Of a DNA stretch of 5,790 nt, positions 1-5,013 are shown piece after piece. The notes below the pieces were generated by a model that saw nothing but the letters and a program-made list of their open reading frames with translations, was not told the DNA's origin and did no database searches. The stretch comes from Anaerolineae bacterium (GTDB lineage Bacteria; Chloroflexota; Anaerolineae; Aggregatilineales; Phototrophicaceae). The position numbers and the translations under genes are program-made. The stretch covers positions 1 through 5,790 of the forward strand of contig JALONY010000143.1 of assembly GCA_025454715.1 (NCBI GenBank), in the 5' to 3' direction. The number at the start of each line of letters is the position of its first letter. Positions within the stretch are counted from its first letter, which is position 1.

Positions 1-414
1 GGCCGCGACCGTCTCGTCGGTCGGCGTCTCATCGTCGTAGCGGTGGCAAAAGAAGATGTCGAGATAGTCGAGGCCGAACCGCCGCAGCGATTTCTCGACG
101 CTCTCGAAGATGTGCTTGCGCGATAAGCCACGGTCGTTCACGTCGTCGCTCATCGGCCAATAGGCTTTGGTGCTGATGACCAGCTTGGTGCGGTCGAAAT
201 CGCGCACCACCCGCCCGACCACCTTCTCGGCCTCGCCGCGGGCGTAGATGTCGGCCACGTCGATGAAGTTGATGCCCGCCTCGATGGCCGTCCGCAGGCA
301 GGCCGCCGCGCCGTCCTCTTCCATCCGGCTGCTGCCATAGGTCAGCCACGCGCCGATGCTGATGGCGCTGACCTTCATGCCAGAGCGCCCCAAACGCCGA
401 TACTGCATCGCCAT
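1..414 (-). CDS. Aldo/keto reductase, N-terminal part (cut by window edge)
   Basis: NADPH-dependent oxidoreductase of the aldo/keto reductase superfamily, a cytosolic TIM-barrel enzyme that reduces aldehydes or ketones; the substrate cannot be told from sequence. I translated 138 residues by hand from the reverse strand; the reading frame is open to base 1, so the C-terminal half lies outside. It opens MAMQYRRLGRSGMKVS, and FIDVADIYARGEAE (50-63), NDRGLSRKHIFESVEKSLRR (93-112) and LDYLDIFFCHRYDDETP (115-131) resemble the Kv-channel beta-subunit/YghZ branch. The catalytic tetrad of the superfamily appears complete: Asp52, Tyr57, Lys83, His124. The first of two close ATGs (414 and 408) is preferred because AAAGGA at 429-424 lies 9 nt upstream of it. 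The gene diverges from rpe with 152 nt between them. Family is secure; subfamily and function are inference. Confidence 0.93.
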   Translation of the reverse strand, partial: MAMQYRRLGRSGMKVSAISIGAWLTYGSSRMEEDGAAACLRTAIEAGINFIDVADIYARGEAEKVVGRVVRDFDRTKLVISTKAYWPMSDDVNDRGLSRKHIFESVEKSLRRFGLDYLDIFFCHRYDDETPTDETVAA

Positions 415-470
415 AGGTCTTTATCCTTTCGGTCAAAGTATCGAAGAGATGAGAATAGTTAAGTGTTTGG

Positions 471-497
471 AGTATATCGGGCGTAAATGACCGTCAC
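471..497 (-). promoter_or_regulatory. Weak candidate promoter for the aldo/keto reductase
   Basis: On the minus strand a TATACT box (476-471) has five of six consensus -10 bases, and GTGACG (497-492) is a 4/6 match to the -35 consensus. The spacer is only 15 nt, shorter than the usual 17, so the pairing is doubtful. The leader to the ATG at 414 would be about 50 nt. It was found by eye only. Confidence 0.25.
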
Positions 498-513
498 GAT
501 TTCACTCATCAAG

Positions 514-522
514 TGTTATAGT
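514..522 (+). promoter_or_regulatory. Extended -10 promoter for rpe
   Basis: TGTTATAGT gives a TG dinucleotide, one spacer base and TATAGT, an extended -10 element matching TGnTATAAT at all but one position. No good -35 is seen at normal spacing, which fits extended -10 promoters that do not need one. Transcription would begin near 529, leaving a leader of roughly 38 nt before the rpe start. The surrounding bases (about 500-525) are AT-richer than the genes. Confidence 0.5.
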
Positions 523-566
523 ATGCGCCTGTCCGTTCCAGAACTCGCCCCAAGGGGTCATGTCCG

Positions 567-1247
567 TTGGTGTCCACGCTCAAGCTCGCCCCATCCATCC
601 TGTCCGCCGACTTCACCCGCTTGGGCGAACAGCTCGCGACCTGCCAAAGCGCAGGCGCCGATTGGGTGCATATCGATGTGATGGACGGGCGTTTCGTGCC
701 CAACATCACGATGGGGCCATTGATCGTGGAGGCGGCACGCCGCGCCACCAGCCTGCCGCTGGACGTGCATTTGATGATCGTCGAGCCGGAACGGTACATC
801 GAGATGTTCGCCAAAGCAGGCGCACACCACATCACCGTGCACGTCGAGGCCAGCCCCCACCTGCACCGCACCCTTCAGGCCATTCGGGCGTTGGGCGTGC
901 GCGCAGGCATCGCGCTCAACCCGCATACGCCGGTCAGCGCCATCGAGGAAGTCCTGCCGCTGGCAGACCTCGTGACCATCATGACGGTCAACCCGGGCTT
1001 CGGCGGCCAAACCCTGATCGCCTCTGCCCTGCACAAATTCACCCAGCTCCGCCGCTGGTCTGACGACAACGCCCACCCGCTCGACCTCGTGGCCGATGGT
1101 GGCGTCAACCTCCAGACCATCGCGGCAGTCGCACAGGCAGGCGCCACCGTCTTGGTCGGCGGCAATGCGGTCTTCGCCCACCCGTCCGGAATCGCGGATG
1201 GCATCGCGGCCTTACGTGCCGCACTGGCAGGCCAACCCCATGCCTAA
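567..1247 (+). CDS. rpe: Ribulose-phosphate 3-epimerase
   Basis: Interconverts D-ribulose 5-phosphate and D-xylulose 5-phosphate in the pentose phosphate pathway (and Calvin cycle where present); cytosolic TIM-barrel metalloenzyme. The 226 residues are full length for the family. Visible signatures are LAPSILSADF (7-16), WVHIDVMDGRFVPN (33-46), LDVHLMIVEP (65-74), MTVNPGFGGQ (139-148), VADGGV (175-180) and VGGNAVF (197-203). Expected metal ligands are present: His36, Asp38, His68, Asp177, with the two Asp also serving as the catalytic acid/base pair. No ATG exists in frame: the frame is closed by TAG at 519-521, and the first starts are TTG at 567 and GTG at 570. AAGGGG at 552-557 sits 9 nt from TTG and 12 nt from GTG, so TTG is slightly favoured, although GTG would give MSTLKLAPS, also typical. 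Transcription converges on rpmB, and the two share a terminator. Confidence 0.96.
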   Translation: MVSTLKLAPSILSADFTRLGEQLATCQSAGADWVHIDVMDGRFVPNITMGPLIVEAARRATSLPLDVHLMIVEPERYIEMFAKAGAHHITVHVEASPHLHRTLQAIRALGVRAGIALNPHTPVSAIEEVLPLADLVTIMTVNPGFGGQTLIASALHKFTQLRRWSDDNAHPLDLVADGGVNLQTIAAVAQAGATVLVGGNAVFAHPSGIADGIAALRAALAGQPHA

Positions 1248-1275
1248 AAACAAAAAAGCCGGTCATACCGGCTTT
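1246..1275. terminator. Shared intrinsic terminator between rpe and rpmB
   Basis: AAAGCCGGT (1255-1263), loop CAT, ACCGGCTTT (1267-1275) forms a perfect 9-bp stem. Read on the minus strand the stem runs into TTTTTTGTTTTT, an excellent U-tract for ending rpmB transcripts. On the plus strand it is followed by TTTCTTGTCTT, a weaker U-rich tail that could end rpe transcripts. The A-tract begins inside the rpe TAA stop codon. The sequence from 1276 to the rpmB stop (24 nt) holds nothing else I can see. Confidence 0.85.
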
Positions 1276-1299
1276 CTTGTCTTGGTTCGCCGCGGCGCG

Positions 1300-1479
1300 T
1301 TAGTTCTTCGCCAGCGTCTTGATGCACTTGGTGCACAGCTTTTTACGCACCATCTGCTTGCCTTCGCGCACCGTCACAGCCTGAATGTTCGGGCTGAACT
1401 TGCGGCGGGTCGCACGCATCGAGAAGCTGCGTTGGTTGCCGAACTCGGGCTTCTTCCCACAATTGTCGCACATCGCCAT
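1300..1479 (-). CDS. rpmB: 50S ribosomal protein L28
   Basis: Structural protein of the large ribosomal subunit. Hand translation of the reverse strand gives 59 residues ending in TAA: MAMCDNCGKKPEFGNQRSFS, then MRATRRKFSPNIQ (21-33) and VRKKLCTKCIKTLAKN (44-59). The opening matches the family's MAKCxxCGK-type start, SMRxTRRKxxPNIQ is the central L28 signature, and LCTKCxK is the usual C-terminus. Four cysteines (4, 7, 49, 52) form two CxxC pairs, so this is the zinc-binding form. The first ATG (1479) fits the family better than the second (1473). The only Shine-Dalgarno-like sequence is AGAGG at 1495-1491, 11 nt from the ATG and partly in a small hairpin. The gene is divergent from fakA and convergent with rpe, as in Bacillus-type rpmB loci. 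Confidence 0.95.
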   Translation of the reverse strand: MAMCDNCGKKPEFGNQRSFSMRATRRKFSPNIQAVTVREGKQMVRKKLCTKCIKTLAKN

Positions 1480-1495
1480 AGGAGGTGTTGCCTCT
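1480..1495 (-). promoter_or_regulatory. rpmB translation-initiation leader with small hairpin
   Basis: Read toward rpmB, AGAGG (the likely ribosome binding site) is followed by CAACA and CCTC. GAGG (1494-1491) and CCTC (1485-1482) can pair as a 4-bp stem with a 5-nt loop, hiding the binding site. The bases just before ATG read CACCTCCT (1487-1480), the same sequence as the anti-Shine-Dalgarno end of 16S rRNA. Any regulatory effect is inference; the stem is short. Confidence 0.35.
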
Positions 1496-1499
1496 ATTT

Positions 1500-1529
1500 T
1501 TGCTGAATCCAGTGAGTCGATGCTACCAT
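1500..1529 (+). promoter_or_regulatory. Candidate promoter for the fakA-degV-degV-recG operon
   Basis: TTGCTG (1500-1505), an 18-nt spacer and TACCAT (1524-1529) preceded by TG plus one base (1521-1523) form an extended -10 promoter. The start point would be near 1536, with a leader of about 57 nt to the fakA ATG. The hexamers are only partial matches (3/6 and 4/6), so the TG extension carries much of the argument. It overlaps the opposing rpmB promoter. Confidence 0.4.
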
Positions 1530-1548
1530 AGCGCCCACGTCAATTCAA
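1520..1548 (-). promoter_or_regulatory. Candidate promoter for rpmB
   Basis: On the minus strand TTGAAT (1548-1543), a 17-nt spacer and TAGCAT (1525-1520) preceded by TGG form an extended -10 promoter with standard spacing; each hexamer matches 4/6. The start would be near 1513, giving a leader of about 34 nt. Its -10 shares bases 1524-1525 with the fakA -10 on the other strand. Confidence 0.4.
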
Positions 1549-1554
1549 GGCGCT
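1530..1554. repeat. Inverted repeat in the fakA 5' leader, possible operator
   Basis: AGCGCC (1530-1535) and GGCGCT (1549-1554) are perfect inverted arms separated by 13 nt; the outer flanks AT and TAT extend the symmetry with a one-base slip. It lies at or just after the predicted fakA start point and covers the rpmB -35. It could be a repressor site or an RNA hairpin. It does not resemble the FapR site as I remember it. No regulator can be assigned. Confidence 0.25.
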
Positions 1555-1592
1555 TATCCTATCATTATCCGTGCTTCACGAGGGTTATCATC

Positions 1593-3275
1593 ATGGTATT
1601 GGAAGTTTCCCGCCGCGTCTGCGACGGTCACAAGTTCAAGTATCTGGTTCACGCGGGGTTGGCTTGGCTCGAGCACAACAAGGAGCGCGTCAACCAGCTT
1701 AACGTCTACCCCGTGCCCGATGGCGACACCGGCACGAACATGTGGCACACCTTCCGCCGCGCCTATTCCGAAATCGCCGAGGTCGAGGAAGCGCACGTCG
1801 GCAAGGTGGCCGAGCTGGTGGCCAAGGGCGCGCTGCGCGGCGCACGCGGCAACTCGGGCACCATCTTGTCCGAAATCTTCCGCGGGCTGGCCAGAGGGCT
1901 CAAAGACCGCGAGGTGTTCGACGCCCGCACGTTGGCCTACGCCTGCAAAATCGCCATCGAGACCGCCTATCAGGCGCTCGAAAAGCCGGTCGAGGGCACC
2001 ATCCTGACGGTCGCCCGCGCCGCCGGTGAGGCGGCCATCCGCATCGCCCAAGAAGAAAACGACCTCCAAGTCGTGCTGGAAGTCATGCTGGCCACCGCCC
2101 AAGACGCGCTGCGCCGCACCCCCGACCAGCTCGAAATCCTGCGTAAGGCCGGTGTGGTCGATAGCGGCGGCCAAGGCTTGGTCTACATCATCGAGGGCAT
2201 GGTGCGCTTGCTTCAGGGCGAGCCGGTCATGATGTTCGAGATGGAGCGCGAGCCAGCCAACACCGGCCAACCCCACCTCGACGGCACATGGGACGACATG
2301 CTGGAGCCGGAAAGCGAAGAGGGCTACGGCTACGACGTGCAATTCCTGATCAAGGGCGAAAACCTGAGCGTGCAGCAAATCCGTAAAGACCTCGAGGACA
2401 TGCAAGGCTGGTCAATCGTGGTCATCGGCGACGAAAACTTGGTCAAAGTCCACGTCCACCTGTCCGACCCGGGCGTCGCCCTGACCTACGGCGTCAAGCT
2501 CGGCCAATTGGACGACCTCGTGGTCGAGAACATGCAATTGCAATACGAGGCGCAAATCGCCAAGCGCGTCCGCAAGGAAGAAGAGGAAGCCTTCCCTGAG
2601 GTCGAGGGGGTCGCGGTCATCACTGTGGCGGCGGGCGACGGCCTGAAGCGCGTGATGCGCGGCAGCGGCGCGGCCTACGTCATCAGCGGCGGCCAGACCA
2701 TGAACCCCAGCGCCGAGGACTTCCTCAACGCCATCAACAGCATCTCCAACACCGACATCGTGCTGCTGCCCAACAACAGCAACATCATCCTGACGGCCAA
2801 GCAAGCCGCCAAGCTGGTCGAGGGCAAGCGCGTCACGGTCGTGCCCAGCCGCACCCTGCCGCAGGGCATCAGCGCCATGCTGGCCTATTACAACGCGCAC
2901 GAGATGGGCGCTGACCTCGACGAAATCACCCGCGACATGACCGACGCGCTCAACAACGCCCGCACCATCGAAATCACCACCTCCACCCGCGCCATCACCC
3001 TCGACGGCGTGACCGTGGCCGAAGGCCAAATCATCGGCCTGCTGGACGACAAATTGGCCGCCTCGGGCGAGACGTTGGAAGAAGTGGTCGAAAACACCCT
3101 CGAGGTGGCTGGTGCCGAGGACGCCGAGCTCATCACGCTGTATTTCGGCTGGGACGTGCGCGAGCAACAAGCCAACAAGATGGCCGAGGCCATCCGCGAG
3201 CGCTTCGGCACGCACGAGGTGCAGGTGATGCGCGGCGGTCAGCCGCTCTACCCCTACATCATCAGCGTCGAGTAA
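1593..3275 (+). CDS. fakA: DAK2-domain fatty acid kinase subunit (FakA/YloV family)
   Basis: Kinase subunit that, in characterised bacteria, phosphorylates fatty acids bound to FakB (DegV) proteins; the acyl-phosphate feeds phospholipid synthesis. Cytosolic, 560 residues, normal family length. Domain 1 (about 1-210) is a DhaL/DAK2 ATP-binding domain: NVYPVPDGDTGTNM (37-50; Asp43 and Asp45 expected Mg ligands), ALRGARGNSGTILSEIFRGL (80-99), VVDSGGQGLVYIIEG (188-202). An acidic linker (about 215-243) leads to a middle domain with YGYDVQFLIKG (245-255) and VKVHVHLSDPG (284-294), the latter holding the His pair of the S. aureus FakA zinc site. The C-terminal domain (about 338-560) contains ISGGQTMNPS (364-373) and LLPNNSNI (391-398). 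ATG 1593 is chosen because GAGGG (1580-1584) lies 8 nt upstream; the frame stays open upstream to a GTG at 1485, but that stretch does not look like the family. First gene of a four-gene operon. Confidence 0.92.
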   Translation: MVLEVSRRVCDGHKFKYLVHAGLAWLEHNKERVNQLNVYPVPDGDTGTNMWHTFRRAYSEIAEVEEAHVGKVAELVAKGALRGARGNSGTILSEIFRGLARGLKDREVFDARTLAYACKIAIETAYQALEKPVEGTILTVARAAGEAAIRIAQEENDLQVVLEVMLATAQDALRRTPDQLEILRKAGVVDSGGQGLVYIIEGMVRLLQGEPVMMFEMEREPANTGQPHLDGTWDDMLEPESEEGYGYDVQFLIKGENLSVQQIRKDLEDMQGWSIVVIGDENLVKVHVHLSDPGVALTYGVKLGQLDDLVVENMQLQYEAQIAKRVRKEEEEAFPEVEGVAVITVAAGDGLKRVMRGSGAAYVISGGQTMNPSAEDFLNAINSISNTDIVLLPNNSNIILTAKQAAKLVEGKRVTVVPSRTLPQGISAMLAYYNAHEMGADLDEITRDMTDALNNARTIEITTSTRAITLDGVTVAEGQIIGLLDDKLAASGETLEEVVENTLEVAGAEDAELITLYFGWDVREQQANKMAEAIRERFGTHEVQVMRGGQPLYPYIISVE

Positions 3276-3287
3276 TTCGTCGGTCGT

Positions 3288-4166
3288 ATGCTCAACATCC
3301 TCATCGTCACCGATTCCGGCGCGGTCATCCCCGACCGCGCCGCCATGGGGGCGGCGCACGTCAGCGTCGCCCTCAACCGCGTGTCGCTGGGCGAGCGCAC
3401 CGGCTATGAAGGCACCGACTTCCCCCATCGCGAGCTGTGGGACATCCTGCGAACCCGCCCGGGGCACTTGCGCTTCAGCCCCCCTACCCCCCAAGAGTAT
3501 TACCGGCTGTTTCAGGCCGCCTCGGCACAATTCGATGGGGTGCTCAGCGTGCACGGCTCCAGCCGCATGTCCAGCAGCTACGCCAACGCCCAAAAAGCCG
3601 CCGAGCGCCTCGCGGGGTCGTTTCCGGTCGGCCTCGTCGATAGCCGCAGCATGAGCGCCGCCCAAGGCTTGGTGGTGCAGGCCGCCGCAGCCGCCGCCCA
3701 ACACGCGCCCTCGTTCGATGCGCTGGTGCGCCATGCGCGGGCAGTGGCAGGGCGCACCTTTGCGATATACTATGTGGAATCGACCGAGACCCTGCTGGCC
3801 AACGCCATGCTGAGCGAGGAGCACAGCCTCTTGGCCGGCATGTTGGGCGTCAAGCCACTGCTCACGTTCGATGACGGCGTGTTGGTCACCACCGGCAAGG
3901 CGCGCACCCGCGCCCAGCTCATCGACCAACTGCTGGAGTTCGCCTCTGGCTTCGACGCCATCGAGCACGTCGTCATCTCGCAACCCGAGACCGCCCAGCG
4001 CACCGAGACCACCCGCCTCTTACTGAGCCGGTTGGGCGACGTGACCACCCAAACACCCACGGTGTGTAGTTACTCCCCGTCCCTCGCAGCCCTGATTGGG
4101 GCAAGCGCGGGCGGTTTAATCGTTACGAGTGCCCAAAAGGAACCCCCCGATGCCTACAAAAATTAA
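3288..4166 (+). CDS. DegV family protein, divergent paralogue 1 (FakB-like)
   Basis: Predicted lipid-binding protein of the DegV/FakB fold, 292 residues (family about 280). Shared features in order: ILIVTDSGAVIP (4-15), FSPPTPQEYYRLF (63-75, in place of the TSQPS-type loop), VLSVHGSSRMSSSYANA (85-101), GLVDSRSMSAAQGLVV (115-130), LLAGMLGVKPLLTFDDGVL (181-199) and GKARTRAQ (203-210). Two signatures are missing: the Arg-rich LRRGGR-type motif is replaced by ETLLANAMLSEEHS (167-180), and the C-terminal GTHxGPG motif by SYSPSLAALIG (261-271). In FakB structures an Arg and the His of those motifs help hold the fatty-acid carboxylate, so this copy may bind another ligand or not support phosphorylation. 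Starts 12 nt after fakA without a clear ribosome binding site, suggesting coupling, and overlaps the next gene by 17 nt. Family secure; function unknown. Confidence 0.88.
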   Translation: MLNILIVTDSGAVIPDRAAMGAAHVSVALNRVSLGERTGYEGTDFPHRELWDILRTRPGHLRFSPPTPQEYYRLFQAASAQFDGVLSVHGSSRMSSSYANAQKAAERLAGSFPVGLVDSRSMSAAQGLVVQAAAAAAQHAPSFDALVRHARAVAGRTFAIYYVESTETLLANAMLSEEHSLLAGMLGVKPLLTFDDGVLVTTGKARTRAQLIDQLLEFASGFDAIEHVVISQPETAQRTETTRLLLSRLGDVTTQTPTVCSYSPSLAALIGASAGGLIVTSAQKEPPDAYKN

Positions 4167-5001
4167 GATCGTCGCCGACAGCGTAGCCGACCTGCCCCAA
4201 GACATCATCGACCGCTACGACATCGCGGTCGTGCCGTGTTTCGTCAACTATGACGGCCAAAGCTTCGCCGACGACGGCAAAGAGCTCGACCGCGAGATGT
4301 ATTACAAAAACCTGCCGACCATGAGCACCCACCCGACCACCGCCGCACCGCCCCCCGCGCTGGCCGAGGAAATCCTGAACCGCCACATGGAAGGTGCCGA
4401 CCACCTCATCGCCATCGTCACCCCCGCCAAGCTCAGCGCCACCTACAACTCGTTCCGCGTCGGCGGCTCCGGCCTGCCTGCCAACCGCTACACCCTGATT
4501 GACAGCGGCAACCTGAGCATGGGCATGGGCTGGCAAATCGTGATTGCCGCCGAGACCGCCGCCGCCACCAACAGCGTCGAAGCCACCCTAGACGCCGTCC
4601 AGCGCGTGCGTAAGAATCAAAAGCTCTATTGCGCGCTGGCCACCATGGAATTTTTGCGCCGTAGCGGGCGCGTGGGCTGGGCAGCCGCAGGCATCGGCGC
4701 ACTGCTGCAAATCAAGCCGATCGTCGAAGTCGTCGAGGGCGAGGTCAAGGCCGCAGCCCGCATCCGCACGTTCGGCAAGGCGGTCGAGAAGCTGCAAGAA
4801 TTCGTGCGGGAGCAAGGCAAGCTGGACAAGCTGGCCATCGTCCACACCAACAACGAAGACGGCGCACGCGAGATGCGCGAGACCCTGAAAGATGTCCTGC
4901 CCAAAGATGTGATGATCGTGCGTGTCGGGCCCACCCTCGGCACCCACATCGGGCCCGGCGGCTTGGGTTTCGCCTCGGTCAGCGCCCAATGGAAAGCGTA
5001 A
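4150..5001 (+). CDS. DegV family fatty-acid-binding protein, paralogue 2 (FakB-like)
   Basis: Candidate FakB partner of the upstream kinase: it would hold a fatty acid while FakA phosphorylates the carboxylate. 283 residues, typical length. Motifs: IKIVADSVADLPQDII (5-20), STHPTTAAPPPALAEEI (59-75), IVTPAKLSATYNSF (89-102), LIDSGNLSMGMG (116-127), MEFLRRSGRVGWAAAGIGAL (166-185), LQIKPIVEVVEG (186-197), RIRTFGKA (204-211) and VGPTLGTHIGPGGLGFASV (259-277). The Arg-rich motif and His266 of the THxGPG motif are intact. The serine pair usual in the SSxLSGTY-type motif reads Pro-Ala (92-93) here, so the ligand site is not identical to S. aureus FakB. ATG 4150 is chosen over the GTG at 4129 because AAGGA (4137-4141) lies 8 nt before it. 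The start lies inside the end of the previous degV gene, so translation is probably coupled. Ligand is inferred. Confidence 0.93.
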   Translation: MPTKIKIVADSVADLPQDIIDRYDIAVVPCFVNYDGQSFADDGKELDREMYYKNLPTMSTHPTTAAPPPALAEEILNRHMEGADHLIAIVTPAKLSATYNSFRVGGSGLPANRYTLIDSGNLSMGMGWQIVIAAETAAATNSVEATLDAVQRVRKNQKLYCALATMEFLRRSGRVGWAAAGIGALLQIKPIVEVVEGEVKAAARIRTFGKAVEKLQEFVREQGKLDKLAIVHTNNEDGAREMRETLKDVLPKDVMIVRVGPTLGTHIGPGGLGFASVSAQWKA

Positions 5002-5013
5002 CGCAAAACACCC

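Noticed and set aside
406..417. The 12-mer CATCGCCATAGG occurs at both the aldo/keto reductase start (406-417) and the rpmB start (1471-1482).
   Set aside because: Both encode Met-Ala-Met starts, so most bases are fixed by coding; the match does not extend further and is probably chance.
29..436. A 135-codon minus-strand frame with His/Arg/Gly-rich product.
   Set aside because: It overlaps the aldo/keto reductase in another frame; the reductase frame carries the complete catalytic tetrad and the better ribosome binding site.
1485..1592. A 36-residue N-terminal extension of FakA from a GTG at 1485.
   Set aside because: It lacks family similarity, crosses the promoter region and dyad, and a good ribosome binding site precedes ATG 1593.
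1554..2405. A 283-codon minus-strand open frame across the fakA start.
   Set aside because: Antisense shadow of fakA with a composition bias of the same type, and no recognisable motif.
2412..3983. A 523-codon open frame on the minus strand across fakA and degV 1.
   Set aside because: It is antisense to two well-supported genes; its His/Gly/Ala/Val-rich product matches no family I know, and long antisense frames are expected in GC-rich genes with strong codon bias.
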